The notes under the pieces are model-generated. The model worked only from the letters and a program-made list of their open reading frames with translations. It did not search any database and was not told the origin of the DNA. Of a stretch of DNA of 41,205 nucleotides, positions 1-11,275 are shown piece by piece. Both the position numbers and the translations under genes were made by a program. The DNA lies in contig JSYX01000200.1 in the NCBI GenBank assembly GCA_000787465.1, positions 1-41,205 on the forward strand. The letters run 5' to 3'. The stretch's first letter is position 1. The number at the start of each line of letters is the position of its first letter. The DNA comes from Thermomucor indicae-seudaticae (taxonomy: Eukaryota; Mucoromycota; Mucoromycetes; Mucorales; Lichtheimiaceae).

Positions 1-57
1 ATTTGCTTTTTCCAGGCGTATGCCCACTTGATATAACGATATTCTTGATATAACGAT
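1..57. repeat. 17-bp direct repeat resembling a pogo/Tc1-mariner terminus
   Basis: The 14-mer CTTGATATAACGAT occurs at 27-40 and again at 44-57, a tandem with a 17-bp period. The core GATATAAC also occurs in the inverted repeat near 25.5 kb. Repeated GATATAACGA-type blocks are typical of termini of pogo/Tigger-like DNA transposons, so this may be one end of a decayed element extending left out of the window. The repeat is seen directly; the family is inference. Confidence 0.45.
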
Positions 58-655
58 CGCATTCTTTCGTCACGGACACTATCGATATGTCGCGCGGGTA
101 CTGTACCTTCAGCTAGAGCATTGTTTTCAAGGCACGCGGAAGTCGATCCAGGTCTTCAAAACTGCCGATTAGCTAGCTAGAACGACGCTAAACGGACGAT
201 GCGATACAGAGCTTCGTACCGCAGGTCCATGATACTTGAAGCCCACAGGTTGTCTGGGACCATTCCATAGTTGATTTCGCGTATATATGCATACCTTGTA
301 CGAGCAGGCCGTGGACAATAGGCTTTCGGATATCCGGCTTCGGCAATGCGTTCATCAATTCCAACGCTCGCAAAAGCGCTCACATCAGTGTTAGCGGTGT
401 TTTGAGCGCACTGAATGGCATCTAATCTCCACAGGGATCTACTAAGCTATGATCACGTTGAAGCGAAAAGCATCTTTCTCAGCATTAACTCGTTTGTATG
501 ACCCAGTAACCTTTCCTACCTGCAAAGGTATCAGCAAGTCGCCGCATGCCATACTGCGGCCCGGACTGATCGATACAAGAATCATGGTTGATTATGTTGA
601 TGAATACCAGATCAGAACTATGTTTTGGAAACGATTTAGGCAAGATCCCATGAGC

Positions 656-2209
656 TCAGATACAAACTATCTTGAGTGATTCCACGCGCCGGTTGCCAGC
701 ACTCAGGTCATAACCGTGGAATTGCAAAACTTCTCCGTGAGCTATGCCATGGTAGTCAACCAAAATGCTTTTCAACATTGGAAGCGTCAAGAGGCCGTTG
801 GTCCGAATGCTTGCAAGGAAAATAGCCTTTGGGCTAGTTTCTCTCCTAAAGAAGGAAACATTACGACGATCAAGCCTGCAAGGCACCCAGGATTTTCTGT
901 CCAGAGTCAGCTCAGATCGCCGGCAAGCCCAGAAGCATGCCTCGCAGAACGAGAGCCGTAACCCTGCTGATGACTAATCCTGAAAAAACGAAATACGTCA
1001 TGTTCTTCAAGACGTACCAGATACTTCTTTTATTCATCAACGTTTTTACCGCATAACATGAAAACTTGGCAATTGTTAATTGTCTTATACATAGTCCGAC
1101 TTACGGAATGCGGCTTATGCAAGAGATCGTCGCCTTCCCTTGCGAAAGGGAAGATTTCAAGGGTCCGGGTCCAGGAAATGAAATGCAGGGTTGTGGAAGT
1201 GTAAGCAGCAAACCTTCTGCGGAGGCTTGCAGCTGCACCTCTCTTCTGGAAGGTTAGGGAATGCCGAAGCTGTGATTAAAGAAAAGACTGCATCAATCGG
1301 ACACTTACTATTGCAGGTAGTATTTTTATTCGTAGTCTGTTTCAAATAATCCGTGCCAAGGTAAATGAAAAGTTGCTAACTCATCATTGAGATAGACATA
1401 TCTCAAGCTTGCGAAGTATCAAAAATTGGCTCTATTTTTCCTTCTAAGACATTTATACGGACTGCTCCCAGATAAAAGGTCAAGATGATGCCGAGGTTTC
1501 TACTGTAAAAAGACGCGTGGGCAAAACCCAACCATTCCATTTACTCGAACGTTCTTTAGCGCGACGGTTCAATTTTAACCATCTTCGGAAACGTCCATCC
1601 CGTGAGTTTTTGACTTCTAGAAATCGCTGCGATAGCTTGCAGTCAAGATTCGGAAGCATCCTGAAAGCCCAGCTATTAGCACGATTAGCGACGAATATGT
1701 GTCAAGTCCTTTTGAATTTCTTTTAGCTACAGTGACTACATGCAATAGCTCTAATTATCATGTCCATACGATTTGGGATTTACCGGGATAACTCCACAAT
1801 CCGTCCTGGTCAGCATAGCCTCTGGTCTAAACATTCACGCGTAGTCGTATAACCAGTCAATTGCCCAAAGGCAAGCACAGTGTCTAAAGCCTTTGCTACA
1901 ATTCCTTATTCCAATCGCGGGTATTGGTGGTTATAACCGCAGGAGGACTACCTGGAGGCGTTTCAGTCACAAAGGTCATGCGTTAAGAGGCCAATGGTAT
2001 TTTGGAATGTAATAGCCACACTCTACAAACATCATGGCAAAATCTTTGCCACAACGGGAAGCCATCCGAAAGCTAAATTGCAATATGTGCCGTAAAATCT
2101 TAACAAAATAGTTTATTCGTTCGTTCGGATGCAAGCCGTATGCATGATCTACGCATTCTTCGGTGATTACCATCACCGGACGCGATCGCTCACGGGCCTT
2201 GTCATACAT
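656..2209 (-). pseudogene. Degenerate minus-strand coding remnant, unidentified
   Basis: I do not recognise the family. Read on the minus strand, several stretches look protein-like but lie in different frames and are broken by stops. 1976-2209 is open for 77 codons. 1899-1979 (starting MTFVTETPPG) stops at TAG, but reading from 1899 in a shifted frame restores another open stretch down to 1813 (VAKALDTVLAFGQ). A further shift opens 1813-1754 (LTRTDCGVIP). 1642-1559 contains SRSQKLTGWTFPKM, and 656-886 contains LPMLKSILVDYHG. Adjacent frames abutting at single positions suggest frameshift decay of one ancestral gene, possibly part of a mobile element given the repeat at the left end. The coding-like impression is subjective. 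Alternative: unrelated chance ORFs, or a multi-exon gene that I cannot resolve. Confidence 0.3.
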
Positions 2210-3969
2210 TCAAGGTAACAACGACAACAACAATGACGTTTCCCAAATCTCGGATGCACAACGCAAAAAAGGCCATGGAGAATAAAGTGTAATTTGTATA
2301 ACACAAGCGTGCGAAAAAAAGGACCCTGAAAGATCAGAGCTCGTATTTTCGCTCAGCTGCATCAAGCAGGAGGATGGAAATGACTGGAGAGAAGGGGCTG
2401 TCGTCTGTAAACTATTCTAAGCTGAACCAAAGTCAGATGATACAGTAACTGATGACAGGGATTATGCTGCTCGATTACCAAAAGAAGGGAGAGCGTAAAG
2501 TGCCGCGAGGAGCGGGGAGAGTAGCCTTCTACGTGTGAGTCAGGGAAAGCCGATACATGCAGCATCGTGTTGTAGGTGACAGCGGAAAAAGCGAGACGCA
2601 TTAGTTAGCCACATGATATCTTTACCATTCGGTCATTGATGCGGCATCCTGCCGACAATTCATGTGTGATTCTGGACCAATTGACAATGAATCACGGGAG
2701 CTGAATGCACGTTGGACCTTCTAGGCTCTATATGTTATGTCTGCCTTGAGCCGCACAGACCGAGCTATAACCGCCCTTTGAGAAACATCCTTCCCACAGG
2801 AATTTCTTTCTACACGGCGTGTTTATTATGTATAGAAAGGCGGTCAAGTCTGTGGGATTAGTAGCTGTTATGGTTAGGGGACAGATCCTTGGTCGCCCGC
2901 AACCGATCAACAGGAGAGGCAGATAGTCAGTTTTCAAGGATGTCAGTGTAAGAGGAGAAGACGAAAATAAATGACAAAGCGCCCCAGGAGTATGAATTCC
3001 GGGGCAGCTTGCATCTCTAAGCATGACAAGATGTAACTGCTAAGACTGATCCGCAATGTTTACAAAGAGAAGACAGCATGTACTTAAGAAAGAGGTTCTT
3101 CTGACCTAGGTTGGCTGTACAGGGAGTCCTTTTTCAATCAATAAGCTTATAGGTTACTTCAAGAGTGTACATAACTGAAATCTGTACAAGATAGCGCTAT
3201 CTCTTTGCCATCGAGCTGATCGCGAAAAGACATGTATATCTACTTGGACTTCATGGAACATTTGCACAGTAAAACACTTCTCGGTAACCCCTTTCGATCT
3301 TCATGACAGACCCTTAATAGCTAGGTTGCGTCAAGATCATTATTAAGAGCGCGAAAAGAAAGGATTCTTCGCAAGATTAATGCAAAACTATAGTAAGGGG
3401 ATGAGGACCCTTTTTTAATTTTGGTTTCATCAAATGCTTTTGCATACATGATAGTCTACGGAACTCTCCAGTCGCTTCCCGCAGGACTTTGTATTCGGAA
3501 GTCAGGAAAACGAGCCGCCATTTACAACCAAGTGCGTTTAGCATCTGTAAAGCTTGACATCAGTACTGTACATGCGATAATCAAGACATTACCATGTTGT
3601 ATGTAGGAAAACACAAGGTAACCGAAAAAGCAGGAAGATCACGCTTCAACAATCGGCTTATGCAGCATCAATAAATGGCAACATAATAAAAGGGGGAAAG
3701 ACTCTAAAGTTGCGTCTTCTTCTTTCTTTCTTCCCAACCGACTCTTTTAGCCTCAGGCATTACAGAGGGTTTCTATCTATTCCTGTGACTTTCTGCTTCA
3801 GTAACTGTTCCTTGGAGAACACTTTACAGCATAACTTTTGTTCTTTATTGTACTCAGAGCTTGAATATCTACCTTAATTCAATTCTTGACAGATACAATC
3901 TACAGTCGCTTGCATCAAAAACAAGTCTCTTGCGGAACTTTTGTGCAACAGCCAAGTCAGTACATTTTA
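2210..3969. other. Gene-free stretch and presumed promoter of the next gene
   Basis: Only short ORFs with no recognisable domain occur here, including 98 codons on the minus strand at 2728-3024 and 61 codons on the plus strand at 3421-3606. A pyrimidine-rich tract at about 3717-3740 (CTTCTTCTTTCTTTCTTCCC) lies about 230 bp before the ATG at 3970 and is a plausible fungal promoter element. No tRNA-like or repeat structure was seen. Confidence 0.4.
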
Positions 3970-5724
3970 ATGGATATCGCTCAAATGCAGCAAAAGCAGT
4001 ACGATGGAATTACTATAGCCTCGGGGAGCTGCTATCTGCACCAGAGTAGTAGCCACTCCATTACTCTATCAAACGCCGAAGCAGCAGTCCAAGTCGGTTA
4101 CGATAGCCACGAGAATTTCAGCAATTGCCCGATGACGCTTATGGATCAAGGCACAGCTCCAATAACGTTTCCGTTCCCAAATGCTTCTTTTTACCAGAAC
4201 AATTATCTACGAGGGGACGACCCTGAAATGAACGAAAGCAATCAGTTCCCGCTGCCAGAAGAATTTGAGGCCATTGTGCAAGGATACCTACGGAATCTGT
4301 CGTCCAAGAAGCGTGACAAGGCGTTGGTAGACCGTCATCGGTATACATTGATCGTTCGGGTCTTGAAAGATCCTCGCAATACAGCTGTTTCCACTGCCCA
4401 GTTTCGCTTCTGGGTAAAGAAGATGTTCCAGCTCGTATCGTTACGTAATGGCGTCGATATAGTTTGTCATGACAACAAACCCGTTGCTATGCGGGAGCAC
4501 ATCTATGACATCTTGGTTCATGCTCACAAAGAAGCTAATCATGGTGGACGCGATAAGACATCGGCGTTGGCAAGTGCGATATACTGATAATCATACTTGG
4601 AAGCTTACCTGTCGATCGTTTTATAACAGGTGCGACGACAATATTCCTGGATACCAAAGGAGCTCATTGCACGGTTCGTTCGACACTGTCCATTCTGCAT
4701 CTCAAGGCGTAACGGAGGTCAGAGTCCAACGACTGACTATCTCCCCAGAACACCGCCTGATTATGCATCAGCAATGTCTGCTCGCAGCACTCGCAGCGCT
4801 CAACCGGCGACTTTCATCGGCAGTTCATATTTACCTCCGAGACTGAAAACAGATAGCCGCGAGGAAGAAGAGTTTGCATTTACCACGAATAGCAGCTATC
4901 CGCATTGCCCACCATGCTATGAACAGTCGACCAGTACATCGACGGGAACAGCTGCATCAGTCTCCCCGCCATCGTCATCTTCGCCTGTTTCGGGTCCGTT
5001 CTCGGTAAAATACGCAGAAGTTCCCTCTTCAGCAACCCGTGTCCCTTCCGCCCCTTTACCCCTAAGTAGTGACATGCTGTATCCGCAACCATCTTTGTTG
5101 TCTTCCTGCGATATTGAACCTGCATCCGTCGGTAATAGACACGTGGTGCAACATACCTTTCCCTACGAGGCCTTATCGTGCTCTACACAGCAATCGCAGA
5201 TCGATAACCAGCATCACCAGTCAGCAGATGCGTGTCCTCCGAAGCCGCAAACCGGACACTCAGGGCGAGCGTACGGTTACCCTTTGGCATCTCAACAACA
5301 ACAATGGAGCTCAGCCATGGATAGTCCCTTCTTATCTAATTATTACAGCCCGACCGCTACAGCGTATATGGCGAGACCATCCATGGAATCGGTTCCGAAA
5401 TCAGCTATCAGCATCTTTACGGGTTCAAACACCAATAGTCAGCATCAAGGATCCTTATTTCTGCAACATGTGCCGCAATCTGCTTACAAGCAGCCCTCTC
5501 CTTCACCCACATCGTCGTTTTCCTCATCTTCGACTTCATCAACCTCCAAATGTCCTTCGCCATATTCTCCTCTATCTTCACCAGAAGAATTACGCTGCGT
5601 GTCTTCCAACATGATATACACACCGCAACCTATGTCAACAACTATAGCAACATCCGAATCTTGCATACATCCATTCAACGATTCGGTGCAGGTCTTGTCC
5701 TGCCACCATGATCGACCTTTCTAA
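3970..5724 (+). CDS. Integrase-type H2C2 zinc-binding-domain protein with Ser/Pro-rich tail
   Basis: The model has two exons, 3970-4569 and 4630-5724, giving about 564 aa. The splice is a GC-AG intron (donor GCAAGT, acceptor AACAG, 60 nt). No in-phase GT donor was found, and the GC donor restores one continuous domain. Around residues 184-223 there is an HHCC pattern: H184 and H191 in HAHKEANHGGRDKT, then YSWIPKELIARF, then C220 and C223 in CPFC. This matches the integrase zinc-binding fold of retroviral/Ty3-type integrases. No DDE catalytic core, reverse transcriptase or protease is visible. Residues after about 260 are low-complexity, rich in Ser, Pro, Thr and Gln. The host-like structure and missing enzymatic domains suggest a domesticated or regulatory protein, perhaps DNA-binding; that is inference. 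The first in-frame ATG is 3970; an extra upstream exon cannot be excluded. Confidence 0.7.
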
Positions 5725-6337
5725 GCCCGGTATCTATGTTGGCCAACCGCCTCGAGAGCAAAAGAAGGCTGTTACTGCTCTGCATTTACTTTTTCCCTTT
5801 TTCTTCATGTGTGCAGCTCCAGCTCCAGTCTCTGTATGTCGAGCCTCGTCCTATTCAGTTTAATCGGTACATACTTTCAAACGCTTTTATGTATACTTTT
5901 TTACAAGTGTCGCTTCTCGTTCCATTTTAACTCTTTTGGTCTTATTCCTCGGGACGATTGTGCCTGTATAGCGTCTAACTTCTCCCTTTTTATTTACGAC
6001 TCTTTATCTCTCTCTCTGTTGTGTCAGAAGTTTCCCTTAGTATATATATATGCATTCCTTTTACTTATCCCTCCTTTCGTTCGTTAGCTATCTACTGTTA
6101 TTTTACCCTGGCACACTGGCAAAAAAAGTGGGTTTCCTGATGCAGATTGTTCTCCGCAAGAAGATTGAATTTTTCCATTGAGCGCCCTTTTGAAAGAAAA
6201 AATTTTGTCTTTGTCGAAGGGCCAGGAACGAGAGCAATTCGCTTGCAATTTATATCACGCATCACACTCACAACTTACCCTATATACAATTCATTTGCTC
6301 CTAATTTGAACTCTTCGTTGCATACTTCATTTGATTC
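5725..6337. other. Intergenic region: 3' UTR and importin promoter
   Basis: About 610 bp with no credible gene. It is T-rich, with a CT run near 6007-6017 and a (TA)5 run at 6041-6050. The T-rich composition fits the 3' end of the preceding transcript followed by the promoter of the importin gene starting at 6338. Confidence 0.4.
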
Positions 6338-9300
6338 ATGGACCAAAACGCAGTTTACCAACTTTTTGTCTCCACTTACCATCCTGATCCGAACGTGCAT
6401 AAGCAAGCCGAGCTCAACATTAGAAATGTGAGTGCCGCTTACGAATACTCAGCGCAAGTTGTACGAAGAAGGGGATGCTGAACATTCAACCTTTGGCTTT
6501 CTTGTAGATCGAGACTCATAATGGCTTTTTGCCCATCGTTCTCCAGATCCTGGCATCCGAAGAACTGGAACTGGGGGCTCGTCAAGCAGGTTAGCCATTT
6601 GCTTTGGACAAGCGATGCTTTTGCGAACGTGTTGCGACTAAATGTTTGTTTTCTTTTCCAGCTGCTATTTACTTTAAGAACCGCATGAACAAGGCGTGGG
6701 ATCGCAGTAAAAATGTAGCTAATCCTATCGACGAGGATGACCGTAACATGGTCAAGCAAACGATCCTTCAAGCCCTTTTAAGGGCCCCAAGTGCTGTACA
6801 GTAAGTCAATCCTTGTGACATATTTGGGACATATGGTCGGTTCGGCTGATTGTGATATCTTCCGCTTAAAGAGTGCAACTCACTTCATCGTTGAATACCA
6901 TTTTAACCAACGATTTCCCGGACCAATGGCCGAACTTTGTGAATGAAGTGCAAGGTTTGCTGACATCAACAGACGCCCGTATGGTGTATGTTGGGTTATT
7001 GGCTCTTCGTGAAGTTGTCAAAATATATCAGTAAGTCTGTGGTAATAACATCGGGATATAGAGAAGACGTATATCTGATAGCACGACCTCTATCACGATA
7101 GATGGCGCGCAATGGACCGTCGCGAGCCTTTGCAGCAGATTATCAAACTCACTTTCCCAGCCATTCAATCCATCGGCAATAACCTTGTATCTGGAGACAG
7201 TATCGAAGCTGCTGAAATGTTGAAACTTGCATTAAAGATTTATCACTCGGGTATTCAGGTACGCTGTAACTGGCCTAAAGATATTATCGTAATTTACTTG
7301 AACTTATCTATTACAGGCTGATCTTCCCAAATGTCTTCAAGAGACGTCATCTTTGGTGGGCTGGGGTACGATCTTCCTTCAACTAGTCGACAAAAAGATA
7401 CCCCTCGAAGCCATGCCAGCAGACCCTGAAGAACGCGAGAAGTATCCATGGTGGAAGACGAAGAAGTGGGCTTATCACTGTTTGAACCGCTTATTCAGCA
7501 AATACGGTAATCCTGCACTCTTGCCACCAAGCGCAAAACAATACACGGCTTTTGCGAAGAACTTTGTCACGAATTTTGCGCCCAATATTTTGCAAACATA
7601 TTTGAAGCAAATTGAAGGGTGGATAAAGAAGGAAAACTGGATGTCTGCAAAATGCTTGGCCTTGACGGCTGCATTTTTTGATGACAGGTATGATATTTCA
7701 TGAACTGACCGGACGCGTTGTAGGCTAACAGGCTCACAGCATCAAGCATAAAATTACATGGCAAATTCTGAAGCCACACACGGAAACTCTCGTCGCACAC
7801 TTTATTTTCCCTCAGCTATGCTTCTCCCAGGAAGACGAGCAGCTGTGGATGGAGGATCCAGTTGAATATGTCCACAAAAAGATTGACCCACTCATGGATT
7901 TCAACTCGCCTGTAACAAATACAATCAACTTATTGATCGACCTTGCCCGCGACCGGAAGAAACACACTTTCATGGGCATTCTAGGTTTCATCAACAACGT
8001 GCTCAACAAATACCTGGAAACACCTGATGCACAGAAAAATGGGCGAGAAAAGGATGGCGCACTACACATGATTGGATGTTTAGCACACCAAGTCTTACGC
8101 CAGAAGTCGCCAGTAGCAAACATGATGGAGCCGTTCTTTGTCACGCACGTTTTCCCGGAGTTCAAGAGTCGATTTCCATATCTTCGTGCTCGAGCTTGCG
8201 ACATGACTCGGCATTTCAGTGACTTGGATTTTACCAATGAACAGAACCTTGCGACGTTGTATCAGAATGTCCTTGATGCGCTGCGGGACCCCGAATTACC
8301 GGTCAAAGTTCAGGCTGCACTCGCACTTCAGCCGATGATTCGTCACGAAAGTGTACGGAACGCTATGGCACCTAATTTGCCTTTCATTATGCAAGAACTT
8401 CTCAATCTCACGAACGAAATTGATATCGATACGCTTGCGAATGTCATGGAAGAATTCGTCGAAGTCTTCGCGGAGCAACTCACACCTTTCGCTGTTCAAC
8501 TTTGTACTCAGCTTCGAGACACCTTTTTGCGAATCATGGAAGATCTGGCTCAAGCCAATCAACAAGCAGAAGGCGCTGATGATGCCTCTTTCAACGGTGA
8601 TATCGAAGAATTGAATGAAAAGACGATGGCTGCCATGGGTGTTCTGAAGACTATAGGAACGCTCATTTTGAGCTTGGAAAGCACACCTGATGTACTGCAG
8701 CAATTGGAAAATGCACTATTGCCAGTAATCACATACACTCTGGAGAACCAAGTCCTTGATCTTTACGATGAGATCTTTGAGATCATTGACTCCTGCACAT
8801 TCTCTGCTAAACGAGTTACTCCAACTATGTGGGGCGTATTCGAGCTCATCTATAAGGCATTCAAGAATTCTGGCATTGACTACATGGATGAGATGTTACC
8901 GCCACTGGACAACTACATTTCGTATGGTAGAGACGTGTTTATCAGCAACGAGAACATTCAGCGCATGATCTTCGACATTATCGATACCGTCATGAAAAGT
9001 GATCGATTGGGTGAGCATGATCGTGTCTGTGCTTGCAAGCTGATGGAGTCTGTGTTGCTAAACTGCCGTGGTCATGTCGATGGGGTATGCCTACATGCGT
9101 GTGATATGGTCATGGTTGCACTCGGGTTTAACATTGCATTCTAGTACATTGCACCTTTCTTGAACCTGGCTTTCCAGTATATCTTTACAGGCTCGATGAA
9201 AACTACCGAATTCCGTGTACATTGCCTTGAAGTGGTGAGTAATATACTAGTTATTGAGTATGGATATTTCATACAATAGTTTAACACAACTGCATATTGT

Positions 9301-10161
9301 AGGTTATCAACTGCCTGTACTATAATCCAGGTCTGACTCTGCGCATGCTTGAAGAGAACCAGTGGACCCAAGGCTTCTTTACATTGTGGTTCAATACCCT
9401 TGATAAGTTCTCAAGGTTTGTTTTGTTGCTGGAACAGTTGCTTGGAGGTGTGCTCACTGTGAGATATTAGAGTGCACGACAAGAAGCTTGTCATCGTTGC
9501 CCTTTGCGCGCTTTTAGAACTCCCTTCTGACCAGATCCCAGCTTCATTGCAAGCCGGATGGCCGCAAGTTCTAACAGGCATTGTCAATGTATTCAGAACC
9601 CTACCAAAAGCCATTGAAAGTAAGTGCAAGTGGTCCTAGCTACTTTGCGGTCAGCGATGTCTGACTTGCTCTTCATAAGATCGTGAGCAGATGGAGAAAT
9701 TTTATGGCGAAGGATTCGAGGATGACTTCGATGGAGATGACCTCAGCGGTGCCGAAGGCGGAAGCATCGATGAAGAAGAGGAAGATAATGGAGACGAAGA
9801 CGTTGTCGACGAAGATAACGAGTATTTGGAATTTCTTGCACAGACTGCTGCGAACCAGTCGGAGTCAGAGATCGACGAGTTTGATGATGAGATTGAGGAA
9901 GAGCTTCTGTTCGAATCTCCTTTGGATGAGATAGACCCCTACGTTCGATTTGGTGAAGTCTTCAAGGGTAAGCTTTCGATTCTATTTCCCTGTCTGTGCT
10001 GTCAGAGTCTAAACAGGTTGCATTTCGCAGGTTTACAACACGGAAATCCTGCATCGTATACTCTTCTTACCAAGGACCTGGACGTAGAACAGCAAAACTT
10101 TATCCTATCCATCATGTCCACTGCCGAAGAACGCCGCAAAGCACAGCCAGCGACGGCCTAA
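6338..10161 (+). CDS. NMD5: Importin-beta family nuclear transport receptor (Nmd5/importin-7 type)
   Basis: This is a karyopherin that carries cargo through nuclear pores under Ran-GTP control. The 12 exons are 6338-6427, 6508-6589, 6662-6800, 6872-7030, 7102-7258, 7317-7687, 7740-9084, 9145-9234, 9303-9415, 9471-9619, 9680-9967 and 10031-10161. All phases agree and give 1037 aa, close to the roughly 1040 aa of importin-7/8 and Nmd5. The N-terminus (MDQNAVYQLFVSTYHPDPNV...KQAELNIRN) is the usual first HEAT repeat, followed by RQAAAIYFKN and YQWRAMDRREPL, both typical of the family. A strongly acidic Asp/Glu stretch at about residues 900-960, after GEGFEDDFDGDD, matches the acidic loop of importin-7. 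The exon 4 acceptor is a non-optimal AAAG. Family assignment is firm; choosing Nmd5 over the related Sxm1 is less so. Confidence 0.92.
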
Positions 10162-10960
10162 AATTTCACTGTAGTTTCTTTGTAATCTTTTTCCTCATTC
10201 CCCTACCCGCTGCACGTTTCTTTTATTATCCTTTAGTTAGAAGTAACATTTTACCCGCCTGTCCCTTCATATACTTTTAGGCTATGTCAGTATACATATT
10301 AAATTCTCATCATATTGCTGATAATGCACACTGATTCGCCAAGGTATCGTCTCTCCTGATTGCGCGACACATGACATACAGTACCTCGAGCTTCCTTGCA
10401 AAGTATGCGTCTATTGTAGTCGCTAGTAGCGTTTGCCACAACCTTGAGTATATAATTATCTTATCACAGACTACAGTAAATCTTGTCGTTCCGGTATCAA
10501 GACTCGTTCAATATTATATACGCTTGTCTATGAGGATATCAGATTAGTGCTATCTTCGCTTCCCAAAGTCTGTGATGGCTCCTTATGCAACAGAGTGATG
10601 CGGGGCGTCAGGGGATCTCTTCTCGATCAAATATTCTAGGTATTGTTTACCTTTTTAGACGAAGACAAGCAAATGTACTATGTTCTACTTCCTCCGTAAG
10701 AAATAGATGAACAGAGACCAGGCCAGGAATGTTGTGTACCTTTGGCCTTTGCAAGACGTTCAAGAAGAGGCATCATCGGCGTTGGCCAAGAAAACAGAAA
10801 GATCTCCTAACTCATTATCCGCAAACGCTATCAGTTCCAGGAGACAGCAAAGAAAATGCCATCCACATGTATGTCGTATTCCTGAAAAACGGGACTGAAG
10901 AAAAACGCATATAAAGGGAGAGAGCACATTTCTCTTTTTGCGCAGAAAAGAAAAGAGGTC
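10162..10960. other. Intergenic region between importin and secreted-protein genes
   Basis: About 800 bp. The first 150 bp are T-rich and probably importin 3' UTR. Overlapping plus-strand ORFs at 10707-10914 show no domain and no codon pattern that I trust. The right end carries the TATA box listed separately. Confidence 0.4.
10910..10915 (+). promoter_or_regulatory. TATA box of the small secreted protein gene
   Basis: TATAAA lies in GCATATAAAGGGAG, 46 bp before the ATG at 10961, and is followed by a pyrimidine run CATTTCTCTTTTTGC that could hold the transcription start. A clean TATA box that close implies a very short 5' UTR and suggests an inducible or strongly expressed gene. Confidence 0.55.
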
Positions 10961-11275
10961 ATGATGAAATCACGTAGTATTCCGCCGACTTTCGCATGTC
11001 TTGTTTTGCTGTCGGCTATTGCGGCAGTGAACGCTGTGATATGCTCATGTGACGATGACGCCTATACGCAAGCGTGTTGCACAGGAGGCATCTACTCGGA
11101 AAGCAGCAACGAATGTAACCTCGGTGTCGGTCCGATTACGGGTGGTGGTGGACTTGCTGGTTTGGTCGGTTCTGCCACATCTCTTTCACCAAAGGACACG
11201 TTTGCAAGCTGCTGTGCAACTTACTATGATGACCGTTCTCAAGACCATTTTGATTGTAAAGATGGAGACAACTGA
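10961..11275 (+). CDS. Small secreted cysteine-rich protein
   Basis: A single-exon protein of 104 aa. Residues 1-25 form a signal peptide (MMKSRS, then hydrophobic CLVLLSAIAAVNA) with a likely cleavage after the Ala near VNA. The mature part has eight cysteines in the order C-x-C, CC, C, CC, C, with a Gly-rich spacer (ITGGGGLAGLVG) between the fifth cysteine and the second pair. The pattern is not that of hydrophobins, although the paired cysteines recall them. Small size, secretion signal and even cysteine number suggest a disulfide-stabilised extracellular or cell-wall protein. Two consecutive ATGs begin the frame; the first is used here. Function unknown. Confidence 0.7.
   Translation: MMKSRSIPPTFACLVLLSAIAAVNAVICSCDDDAYTQACCTGGIYSESSNECNLGVGPITGGGGLAGLVGSATSLSPKDTFASCCATYYDDRSQDHFDCKDGDN

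Noticed and set aside
2362..2601. 79-codon minus-strand ORF
   Set aside because: The plus strand here is purine-rich, so the minus translation is Ser/Leu/His-biased by composition. No domain seen.
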